A stretch of 64,000 bases of DNA. Origin: GWE2-42-39 sp942493345 (lineage in GTDB: Bacteria; Bacteroidota; Bacteroidia; Bacteroidales; Prolixibacteraceae). The translations under genes were made by a program, and so were the position numbers. The notes under the pieces were generated by a model. It was not told the origin of the DNA, did not search any database, and saw only the letters and a list, made by a program, of their open reading frames with translations. The stretch lies in contig OW818695.1 of the NCBI GenBank assembly GCA_942493345.1, positions 558,001 to 622,000 of the forward strand. The letters are read 5' to 3'. This document shows positions 57,101 to 64,000 of the stretch, piece by piece; the first letter of the stretch is position 1, and each line of letters starts with the position of its first letter.

Positions 57101-58873
57101 GACAACATCCAGTTTTTCTGCCAGGTCCTCCAGTTTGCCTTCAATATCGGCAACCGTTTCATCCGTTTTTTCGAGCGACGAGCCAGAAGACATGGTCACA
57201 TACAAGCGTATTTCGGTTTGTTCAACTTCACGAAGCGAACTTACACTGACCGCAAGGCTAATAAAAATAGTAATGAAAAAAAGCGCTGTTGCCCCAATAA
57301 TCGTTGTTGCAGGATTTCTCATACTTGATTTTAGCAACAGCATATATACCTGCACCATCCGGTTATTCGTGGTAACTTTTTCGAATGTGATCGATCCCTT
57401 TTTCCAACGTTTCAATAGGTAGTAGGTACCCATCGGTACCAGCAAAAGAGCTGCAACCAATGATACCAGCAGGGTCGAAACAATTGAAACACCAACGTTG
57501 TAACCAAGCATTTCGATCATCGAATTGCTTGAAAAAATGAATGGCAGGAAAACCGAAACCGTAGTCAGTGTAGCCGCGACAATAGAGCGCCAGACTTCGG
57601 TAGTTCCTTGAGTGACGGCAATTTCGGGAGCATAACCTTTGCCCGAAAGCCTATAAATATTTTCGAGGACTACCACGCTGTTATCGAGCAACATCCCTAC
57701 TGCCAGCGCCATTCCGACCAGTGTCAGGCTATTCAGAGTGATGTCGAATGCGTAAAAGAAATTAAACGCGGTGTATACCGAAATAGGGATTGCCAGGGCA
57801 ATGAAAGCAACAATACGGACATTTTTCAGGAACATCCATAGAACAAAGATAGCCAGTATACCCCCGACCAATGCCAGCTCAATAATCTGGTCAATGTTTT
57901 TCTCCATTGTTTCGGCAGAGTTGCTCTGAATCGAAATTTCAATGTCCTTGTAGCCCAGCTTTTCATTCAATCGGCCAATCAATTCTTTGGTATTATCCGA
58001 AAGATCAATCAGATTGGCCTGCGAATCATTAACCAGTTGGATGGTTACTGCATCTTTCCCGTTGACCCGGCTGTAACTGGTTTCTTCTTTCACCCCAAAA
58101 TGAACTTCAGCAATATCTTTCAGCAACACAGGGCCATCAGCAACCACCAGGTTTTCTATGTCGGTAACATTTTCGTATTCAGCAGTAACATGCACGAAAT
58201 ACTGAATATTTTTATCTTTCATGTTCCCAACGTAAGTACGGGCTCGCGAGTTTTGCGAAATGATGTTCCGCACCCTGCTGGGGGTGATTTTATAGGCTTC
58301 GCAGGCTCCCGGATCAAGAATTACTTCCAGCGATTTTTCGCGTCCGCCAAAGACTTTGACGGATGCAATTCCGTCGATATTTTCAAGGTCGGACGCTATT
58401 TCCTGGTCGGTAATATTCCGCACCCGGTCGATGCCACCGCTCCCCCTGACCTGCAATTCCATGAATTGACTGTTCATTTGCTGCAAGTCAACTTTATTCA
58501 CGGAAGCCCTTGCACCTTCGGGAAGCGAGCTTTGTATCTCGTTTATTTTTTCCTGAAGTTTCAGGTAAGCATATTTGAAGTTGACGTTTTTCTGATAATA
58601 AACCACAATACTTCCTGAACGTGCAGTAACGTTCGATTCGATCGACTCGATGCCTTCGAGAGTACCAATGGCGCCTTCGATGGGAATGACGATCTGGTTC
58701 TCCATAAACTTCGGATCAACCTCCCCCGAATAAGATGCCTGCACATACAAAAATGGCAGTTCGACATTGGGAAACAATTCAACTTTAAGCTGTTTGTACG
58801 AGACAAACCCCAGCAGGGTAAGCCCGACAAACAACATACTGATGAATATTCTTCTGTTTAAAATGAATTTCAT
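54173..58873 (-). CDS. RND efflux permease fused to extra membrane segments and an ABC ATPase
   Basis: A 1566-residue chain in one uninterrupted frame. Residues 1 to about 1020 are a complete RND (HAE-type) pump: TM1 RRIFISMLFVGLTLLGFVSY, periplasmic porter domains, TM4 with GMLLDNSVVVLEN (one conserved Asp), and the TM7-12 block. About 1020-1280 adds six further hydrophobic segments. About 1280-1510 is a full ABC nucleotide-binding domain: Walker A GPNGAGKST near 1310, Q-loop YLPQEFG, signature SFSGGMKQR near 1408, Walker B ILVVDEPTAGLDP near 1425, switch His in FSTHIIED. The C-terminal 55 residues resemble those of NatA-type ATPases. The ATG at 58873 fits the RND family; the frame extends 23 codons further. 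Confidence 0.9.
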   Translation of the reverse strand: MKFILNRRIFISMLFVGLTLLGFVSYKQLKVELFPNVELPFLYVQASYSGEVDPKFMENQIVIPIEGAIGTLEGIESIESNVTARSGSIVVYYQKNVNFKYAYLKLQEKINEIQSSLPEGARASVNKVDLQQMNSQFMELQVRGSGGIDRVRNITDQEIASDLENIDGIASVKVFGGREKSLEVILDPGACEAYKITPSRVRNIISQNSRARTYVGNMKDKNIQYFVHVTAEYENVTDIENLVVADGPVLLKDIAEVHFGVKEETSYSRVNGKDAVTIQLVNDSQANLIDLSDNTKELIGRLNEKLGYKDIEISIQSNSAETMEKNIDQIIELALVGGILAIFVLWMFLKNVRIVAFIALAIPISVYTAFNFFYAFDITLNSLTLVGMALAVGMLLDNSVVVLENIYRLSGKGYAPEIAVTQGTTEVWRSIVAATLTTVSVFLPFIFSSNSMIEMLGYNVGVSIVSTLLVSLVAALLLVPMGTYYLLKRWKKGSITFEKVTTNNRMVQVYMLLLKSSMRNPATTIIGATALFFITIFISLAVSVSSLREVEQTEIRLYVTMSSGSSLEKTDETVADIEGKLEDLAEKLDVVSKIEEEEAVVTVKLKEEYEDIADRNFAEIKADIEKRVSSVNTAEISFEQTQSSRGFSGGSRNSMGNFQRMMGIGTEEEKIVLKGQDFAQMQQVAEDFKYYLDELESIRRVRVNVSDNRPEVHMLFDPLLMTEYNLSLANVTSELNSFQKEINTGVMFNQDVDEYEIVITTKGVEEEEERNMEDLRRLQVSDANDGLHDLQDFTNLVYASGLAGINRVNQEKNIEITYSFVSEAEDSKELLEAYRYEIDELVASYNLPPGVAAEVVHEESDLNEFYFLIGAAVLLIFMILASVFESLVTPFVLMFTIPLAGIGSFMALIFTGNSLLNANTLTGFLILIGIVVNNGIILIDYTNILRDRGFRRSRALMTAGLSRVRPILITAIATIVAMIPLGMGDAEYVSVIGAPFAIIVIGGLAVSTLLTLIFIPTMYSGLESSLEWFRSLSWKLKIIQFSIMIAGTAYIYFKIDSGLWQVIDFVLLILVVPGATWFVLSSLKKAKTKLVEENAPISIVIQNLVKIYDRPDRFTREWNGGINIRKRAGLEKEYKSIREFDQMIWQLPLLGFFIYFTFFYLESALWMLFMTVMVYLYINGMWKPFNYYFDHLAAARDKKWPLVIRKWIQWAFFWILPLPELFMLWLNTKSIGLLVTVFLLWYLALIISVTSRKLYEEKVNIDRITGRFGNLRRTVFRLVKQIPIIGKRRQPFKALNGVSLKIETGMFGLLGPNGAGKSTMMRTICGIFEQSYGKIWINGIDTQEKREELQGLIGYLPQEFGTYENMPAEDFLDYQAILKGLTDRTEREERVAYVLKSVHMYDRRQEKIGSFSGGMKQRIGIAQILLHLPRILVVDEPTAGLDPRERIRFRNLLVELSRERIVIFSTHIIEDIASSCNQVAVINRGRVKYTGTPSNMVHLAKDLVWQFDVPVSDFDKMPNKQMVIHHMRQDDKIRVRMLSKTQPTPDAVVAKPLLEDAYLCLIKDLK

Positions 58874-59052
58874 TCGTTGATAATTTGTTTTTTTAAGGCC
58901 ACATGGAACTCGCCCTTGGTTGTCATGTTCATTTGTGTACAATTTTCACTCATGGCTCGTTTCAATATTCACATTTTCTATTTGGGTTAGTGAGGGGCTG
59001 GCTCAAAGTCAGCCTCTCAATTCTATGTTTTATGATCCCGATCACCAGTGTA

Positions 59053-62000
59053 TTAATTAGCCTTCCGTAAGCGGTCTTTCAGTTCATCCAAAACATCGTA
59101 TGCACAAGGAATTACCACCAGTGTCAACAAGGTTGAAGTGATCAACCCTCCGATTACGGCCAACGCCATTGGCGAACGCAACGAAGCACCTTCGCCGAAA
59201 CCCAGTGTCAACGGGACCAATGCTATAATGTTGGCTAAACTGTTCATCAAAATCGGACGAATACGTTGTTGCCCGGCCTGAACAATGGAATCAATTCGCG
59301 ATAACCCTTCTTTCTTCAGCTGAATGATTCGGTCAACCAATATAATCGAGTTGTTTACGGCAATACCTCCCAGCATGATAATCCCGATCAGCGCCATGAT
59401 GTTAAACGTTTTTCCCAAAATGAAAAAGAGAATGATTGAACCGACCACAGCTAGCGGAATCGTAAGCATGATTGTGAACGGGTGCAGTAACGATTCGAAT
59501 TGTGAAGCCAAAACCATGTAAACCAACACAATGGATAAAAGCAATGCAAAACCCAAACTATTCATCGATTCTTTCCGTTTTTCTTCTTCGCCTGTTATTG
59601 AAATGTTATAATCGGGAGCTAGTTGAATATCGGCAATTTGTACCTCCACTTTTTTCACTACCTTATCAAGCGCCACATCTTTATTTAGGTTGGCAGTAAT
59701 TTTCCCGATCCGTGTTTGATTGCGATGGTATATTTCTTTGGGAGACTGGCCAATACGGATATCGGCAATCTCGTTGATCCGGATTTCCTGATTGCCGTTT
59801 TTAATGACCATATCGGAAAGATCGTTCAGCGATACATCGGGTAATTTCAGGGTGATATCCTGCATTTCCCCACCTTTTTCGATTTTTCCGGCGCTTTTAC
59901 CTTCCAACTGATCCTGAATCTGGCTAACCACATTACTTACACTCAGGTTGAAAAGGCCAGCGCGCAACCGATCAACAACAATCTCAACTTCAGGAGAACC
60001 ATCTTCCATCGACGATTTCACGTTGTATAGTTCCGGATTGCCAATAATCCGTTGCTTTACCTGTTCTGAAATATTTTCAATGACATCCAAATCCTCGCCT
60101 TGAATTTCTACCACGAAAGGCGCTTCGTCGGTTCCCATAATACTGTTCAGCGCCGTTTCATCCTGAACAAAATTTGTTTCAATATCGGGCATTTCGCCCA
60201 AAACAGCACCAATGGCCTGAATTGCCTGAGTCGACCCGATCGTGCTGTTATCAGCAAGTTGAATTTTTATCGAAGCGGTATTTTCACCTTCAAAAATATT
60301 ACTTTCAGTTCCGGCAAGCCCGGTGCTTGGCCCTATATGCGAGTATATATTTTTCACGTTGTCGCCCAGCATTTCGCGTATAATATTTTCGATATTGGAT
60401 ACCCCCGACGAGGTGCGTTCAAGCTGGGTGCCTTCCTTCATTTTCAGTTCAATGCTAAATTCGCGGGTCTCCGATTTTGGCATGAACTCCATTCCTATAT
60501 ATGGAACCAGTAAAGCTGTAGCGCCCATCAGCAGGAACGATAATACAATTACCAGCCATTTCTTTTTCAATAAACCCTTCAGAAAAACACCATATCCTTT
60601 CACCTGCACCGACTTTTGTGCAGTAATTTTCTTGCTGTTCTTATAAAAATAATTAAACAACATTGGAATCACCAGTATGGCAACCACGAGCGACGAGAGC
60701 AGCGAAAAAGTCACCACCCATGCCTGGTCTTTAAACAACTGACCCGATGCTCCGTGGAGATAAACGATCGGCAGAAATACCACTATCGCGGTGATCGTCG
60801 ATGCGGTAATAGCACCGCCAACTTCAGCAGTACCAACAATCGCTGCATCTTTCACCGACATGCCATTTTCGTGGTTCCTGAAAATATTTTCGATCACCAC
60901 AATAGCGCTGTCGACCAACATACCAGCCCCCAAGGCAAGCCCACCAAGTGTCATAATATTCAGCGTAAGTCCGTTGAAATACATCAGGTTAAAAGTGGCA
61001 ACAATGGATATCGGTATCGATAAACTGACAATTACCGTTGTACCTATCCTACGAAGGAAAATAAACAGGACAAACACCGCCAGCAAAATTCCGACAAGCA
61101 TGTTTTCCTTTACTTCCTTTGTGGCATTGTTAATAAACGTTCCCTGGTTCGTGATGACAGACAACTGGTATCCGGGCAATGCCTTTTCAATATTGACAAG
61201 AGCCTCGCTGATTTGGTCGACCGCTTTTATTGTATTAAATTTTGTCTCCTTAAAAATGGATAGTCCCAGACAGCGTTTCCCATTCAGGCGTACAATGTTT
61301 TCGGGTTCTTTGTTATTGTAGCTTATTTTTGCTACTTCGCGCAAAAATACAGGCGCTTTGGTAGCTGCCTGGTCGTTGGCTATAACCGATTTATAACCGA
61401 CAATCACATTCTCAAAATCATCGATATTGTCGAGCAAACTGATGCCTTTTACCACATACCTCAACCCCATCTCGTTGATGGATCCACCGGAAATATTCTG
61501 GTTGAAATTTTGTATGCGGGTAGCCACTTCGTTCAATGTCAAACCAAAAGCATCGAGCATGTATTTATCGGTTTCGATAAGCACCTCGTTTTCTTCGGCT
61601 CCCGAAACATCGACTTCGGCAACTCCTTCCAAGCGGATGAGTTCGTTGCGGATGTAGTTGTCAGCTACTTTCCTCAGTTCATTCATGTCGGTGATGGTTG
61701 TATGCGACAGGCCAATAATCATTACCGGCGAAGTATTCGGGTCGTGTTGGGTAATGTTTATTTCGTCGATGTCCCTGTTTTGGGCGAAAGCAGAAGCAGC
61801 CTTTTGAAGGTCGAGAAAAGCCTCGTCCATATCTTTTTCCCAAGTATACTCAACGGTTATCTGGGCCGAGCCAACTTTCGAAATTGAAGAAACCTGCACC
61901 ACTCCCGACTGGCGGATAGCCAATGCTTCCAGGTTTTCAACAAATTGTTTTTCCATTTCTTCCGGCGGGCGTTCCCCCGATTTCACATCGATAAAAAGCC

Positions 62001-62133
62001 GCGGATTGTTTATTTCTGGAAACAGGTCAACGCCCAGCTTGTCGTACGAGATGTAGCCCAGCAAAAGCACGGCTAGTACGATCATCAGGATTGTAACCGG
62101 GTAATTGACCGAAAATTTAGTTAATCTCTTCAT
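59053..62133 (-). CDS. RND efflux pump inner-membrane permease
   Basis: A 1026-residue RND transporter of the hydrophobe/amphiphile efflux type. TM1 lies in NYPVTILMIVLAVLLLGYISYDKL; the two large periplasmic porter domains lie at about 35-330 and 560-870. TM4 holds GGLALGAGMLVDSAIVVIEN with a single Asp where AcrB has two. The TM10-11 signature is IALIGIIMLGGIAVNNSIILVD-like. It should use the proton gradient to drive efflux through its adaptor and TolC, encoded directly upstream. It is followed after 179 bases by the RND-ABC fusion gene on the same strand. Confidence 0.95.
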   Translation of the reverse strand: MKRLTKFSVNYPVTILMIVLAVLLLGYISYDKLGVDLFPEINNPRLFIDVKSGERPPEEMEKQFVENLEALAIRQSGVVQVSSISKVGSAQITVEYTWEKDMDEAFLDLQKAASAFAQNRDIDEINITQHDPNTSPVMIIGLSHTTITDMNELRKVADNYIRNELIRLEGVAEVDVSGAEENEVLIETDKYMLDAFGLTLNEVATRIQNFNQNISGGSINEMGLRYVVKGISLLDNIDDFENVIVGYKSVIANDQAATKAPVFLREVAKISYNNKEPENIVRLNGKRCLGLSIFKETKFNTIKAVDQISEALVNIEKALPGYQLSVITNQGTFINNATKEVKENMLVGILLAVFVLFIFLRRIGTTVIVSLSIPISIVATFNLMYFNGLTLNIMTLGGLALGAGMLVDSAIVVIENIFRNHENGMSVKDAAIVGTAEVGGAITASTITAIVVFLPIVYLHGASGQLFKDQAWVVTFSLLSSLVVAILVIPMLFNYFYKNSKKITAQKSVQVKGYGVFLKGLLKKKWLVIVLSFLLMGATALLVPYIGMEFMPKSETREFSIELKMKEGTQLERTSSGVSNIENIIREMLGDNVKNIYSHIGPSTGLAGTESNIFEGENTASIKIQLADNSTIGSTQAIQAIGAVLGEMPDIETNFVQDETALNSIMGTDEAPFVVEIQGEDLDVIENISEQVKQRIIGNPELYNVKSSMEDGSPEVEIVVDRLRAGLFNLSVSNVVSQIQDQLEGKSAGKIEKGGEMQDITLKLPDVSLNDLSDMVIKNGNQEIRINEIADIRIGQSPKEIYHRNQTRIGKITANLNKDVALDKVVKKVEVQIADIQLAPDYNISITGEEEKRKESMNSLGFALLLSIVLVYMVLASQFESLLHPFTIMLTIPLAVVGSIILFFILGKTFNIMALIGIIMLGGIAVNNSIILVDRIIQLKKEGLSRIDSIVQAGQQRIRPILMNSLANIIALVPLTLGFGEGASLRSPMALAVIGGLITSTLLTLVVIPCAYDVLDELKDRLRKAN

Positions 62134-62143
62134 TTGTGTCCAA

Positions 62144-63202
62144 TTACTTAATAATCTTCACTTTCGAGCGATCTCTAAGGGTCTCGAAACCTTTTATCAC
62201 AATGCGGTCGTTGTATTTCAGTCCGGATGTAATTTCAGCCTGATCCTGGTTTTCGTATCCAAAAGTGATCCGTTTCTCCTGAGCCGTACCGTTATCAACC
62301 ACAAAAACGGTTTTTCCCCTTTGTCCTGAAATAATAATATCCTTCGGAATAACGATAACACTGTCTCTGCGGGCAATGATGATATCGGCTTTGGCGAACA
62401 TCCCCGGACGCAATTTCAATTCCGGGTTTTCAATTGTCAGAACTCCTTTAAACGTACGCGTTTCAGTAGAAATAGCAGGCGAAAGCTGACTGACACTTCC
62501 GGAAAGCGTATCGTTGGGCAGAGTGTAATTCATAATGCGTACCATTTGGTTGTTGCTCACTTCACCGATATATTTTTCGGGAAGGTTCACTTCCATTTGC
62601 ATTTTGCTGTAATCCATCATGCCAAACATGGGTTGCCCCGAAGCAAGTTTTGTCCCTTCGGTATAATAAGGAAGATCGGTGATCACGCCTTTGAAAGGAG
62701 CGCGAACTTTCATTTTTTCAAGCTGAATTTGCGCTCTTTCGTAACTATATTTTGAATCGATGAAAGAAACTTCGGCATTGCGGTATTCACGCTGAGTTAC
62801 GCCCCCTTTTTTGTATAGCGATTCCTGTTTTTGAAATTCCTGTTCCGAAATTTCCCGATTCAGTTTTTTCGATTCAATGGCGATTCCGTTTATATATTCT
62901 TCATCTGTAAATTCAACAATTATTTGATCTTTTTCAACCAAATCGCCAAGGGCAAATTTCTTTCCGGTTTTTGAGTTGATTTTCAGGTGATAATCGCCGG
63001 CCATTTGCGAATTAATGGTCACTTCTTTCGTCGCATTCAGCGTACCGGTGGTATTGATGGTTTTTTCGATAAAACCTAATTTTATGTCTTCGACCGAAAC
63101 AGGGATGGCCAAGTCGGTATTGACGCTTGTGTTCTGATTGCCGCACGATGTAGCAGCAAAAGCGCCCAGAATTAAAATGAAAAGTTTATTTGTGCGTGTC
63201 AT
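62144..63202 (-). CDS. Periplasmic adaptor subunit (RND/HlyD-type membrane fusion protein)
   Basis: A 352-residue lipoprotein (lipobox FAATSC, Cys20) with the usual adaptor order: beta-barrel/lipoyl half, a coiled-coil hairpin (about 100-165, SKKLNREISEQEFQKQESLYKKGG), lipoyl half two (KVRAPFKGVITDLPYYTEG), then beta-barrel and membrane-proximal domains. It bridges inner-membrane pumps to TolC. Ten bases separate it from the RND gene. Being the only adaptor visible in the operon, it may serve both RND proteins. Confidence 0.93.
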   Translation of the reverse strand: MTRTNKLFILILGAFAATSCGNQNTSVNTDLAIPVSVEDIKLGFIEKTINTTGTLNATKEVTINSQMAGDYHLKINSKTGKKFALGDLVEKDQIIVEFTDEEYINGIAIESKKLNREISEQEFQKQESLYKKGGVTQREYRNAEVSFIDSKYSYERAQIQLEKMKVRAPFKGVITDLPYYTEGTKLASGQPMFGMMDYSKMQMEVNLPEKYIGEVSNNQMVRIMNYTLPNDTLSGSVSQLSPAISTETRTFKGVLTIENPELKLRPGMFAKADIIIARRDSVIVIPKDIIISGQRGKTVFVVDNGTAQEKRITFGYENQDQAEITSGLKYNDRIVIKGFETLRDRSKVKIIK

Positions 63203-63221
63203 CTGTGAAATATTTATGTTT

Positions 63222-64000
63222 TTATTTTTTTATTAATTCTTCAGGCAAAATGGCTTTGTTGTTTTCAAAATCGAAAAGTGTTTGAATTTTCATGTTCAGC
63301 AATTCAATTTTGTAGTCGATCAAAGACTGGGCATAAGACATTTTCTTTTCGGAAAGCTGTGTTTGAAACAGGTTCAAATCCATACTGGTAAGGTCGCCAT
63401 TGGCATAACGCTCCAGGTTAATCTCGTATGTTAGCTGGGCATTTTTTTCGTTTTGCCGGGCAATGTCAATCTGGTTTACCAGATTTTGCAGCCGACGGTT
63501 CACCTGACGAATGTCCATCACGATCTGGATCTTTTCCTGATCAAAATCAAGGTTTCTCGATTTTATTACCGCTTCCTGCGCTTTTATACGAGCTTTCTTT
63601 TCGCCCCAGTCCCAAAGTGGAATATTGAAGGCGAGTGAAAAACGCGGATTGTTGGTGGGGTTTTGGTAAACATCGATAAGTTTTTCGTTATCCCCGGTTA
63701 TCCCGATCGAAAAATTCACATCGCCTTTAAATTCGTTCATCGCCTTGGTACGGATGAGGCTGAACTGCGAATTTTCAATATCGATTTCGCGTTGCCTGAT
63801 TTCCATCCTCGATTGCAAACCGTATTCAATGGCTTTCGCCACATCAACAGTTACCCGGTTAGCTTCAATGTCGGTCATCACTCCAATTTCTTCCATCAGG
63901 TCCATGCCAATATATTGTTTGAACTGATCCTTGTAATTTTCGAGGGTTACCTTTTTGTTCTGCACATTCGATTTGGCGGTAGCAAAGTTCAATTCGGCCT
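63222..64000 (-). CDS. TolC-family outer membrane efflux protein (5' end outside window)
   Basis: The frame is open to the window edge, so this is the C-terminal part of about 259 residues. It is rich in coiled-coil helices (VIKSRNLDFDQEKIQIVMDIRQVNRRLQNL, AQLTYEINLERYANGDLTSMDL) with the barrel strands FSLAFNIPLWDWG between them, the repeat pattern of TolC/OprM proteins. It would form the outer membrane duct. It is the first of the visible operon genes and ends 19 bases before the adaptor gene. Confidence 0.9.
   Translation of the reverse strand, partial: AELNFATAKSNVQNKKVTLENYKDQFKQYIGMDLMEEIGVMTDIEANRVTVDVAKAIEYGLQSRMEIRQREIDIENSQFSLIRTKAMNEFKGDVNFSIGITGDNEKLIDVYQNPTNNPRFSLAFNIPLWDWGEKKARIKAQEAVIKSRNLDFDQEKIQIVMDIRQVNRRLQNLVNQIDIARQNEKNAQLTYEINLERYANGDLTSMDLNLFQTQLSEKKMSYAQSLIDYKIELLNMKIQTLFDFENNKAILPEELIKK

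Noticed and set aside
58874..59052. Terminator between the RND gene and the RND-ABC fusion
   Set aside because: A G/C-rich imperfect stem lies around 58992-59014 but no T run follows on the minus strand, so I leave the genes in one operon.

Overview
The window looks like chromosomal DNA of a member of the Bacteroidota, probably order Bacteroidales/Marinilabiliales (Prolixibacteraceae-like). This is an inference from several signs: promoters of the TTTG/TAnnTTTG type, a C-terminal T9SS-type sorting domain, an ECF sigma gene overlapping a membrane/beta-barrel partner gene, a Bacteroidota-type UvrA paralogue, a sulfatase and a Tat-exported Gfo/Idh/MocA oxidoreductase. There are no phage or transposase genes; the only recognisable mobile-type remnant is a short BRO-N-like pseudogene.

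Layout. 1-4880 (+): the Rnf ion-pumping ferredoxin:NAD oxidoreductase operon (rnfB 3' end, rnfC, D, G, E, A), interrupted between rnfC and rnfD by a four-helix-bundle (4HB, S23/IVP-like) gene. 5060-12066 (+): the leucine operon leuA-leuC-[4HB gene]-leuD-second synthase-leuB, preceded by a Leu/Ile-rich leader peptide and an attenuator hairpin. 12206-19725: RNA helicase, a very acidic small protein, a serpin with a companion lipoprotein, a Cys-rich lipoprotein, an ECF sigma/anti-sigma-barrel pair and a lytic transglycosylase. 19746-31208: uvrA paralogue, nucleoside kinase, sulfatase, M48 protease, cinA, AsmA-like protein. 31821-37137 (-): an rRNA operon 16S-tRNA-Ile-tRNA-Ala-23S-5S with three tandem promoters upstream. 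37929-46190: an exopolysaccharide-type cluster (GT2, HEAT, YaiO barrel, two response regulators) divergent from a hybrid histidine kinase. 46197-53289: GH16-type secreted enzyme, oxidoreductase, peroxiredoxin, polyprenol-P glycosyltransferase, SMP-30 protein and ApbE. 53445-64000 (-): a tripartite efflux operon (TolC, HlyD-type adaptor, RND pump) that continues into a second RND pump fused in frame to six extra membrane segments and an ABC ATPase, followed by an ABC-2 type permease.

Two things stand out. First, the 1566-residue RND-ABC fusion with its translationally coupled permease gene is a hybrid export machine whose architecture I do not recognise as standard. Second, intergenic spacers carry degenerate tandem arrays with a strict 7-bp (sometimes 8-bp) period, built on GAGT/ACTC or GAAT/ATTC anchors. 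Both 4HB genes sit exactly between two such arrays in inverted orientation (14-bp perfect inverted repeat for the first one), as if gene plus arrays were a cassette dropped into operon spacers. Bare arrays occur in the rRNA operon spacers and elsewhere, and one in the 23S-5S spacer forms a ladder-like palindrome.

The parts connect: ApbE (52279-53289) is the enzyme type needed to flavinylate RnfD and RnfG encoded at the start of the window, and leuA-leuB plus the second synthase probably serve leucine and isoleucine synthesis under attenuation control.
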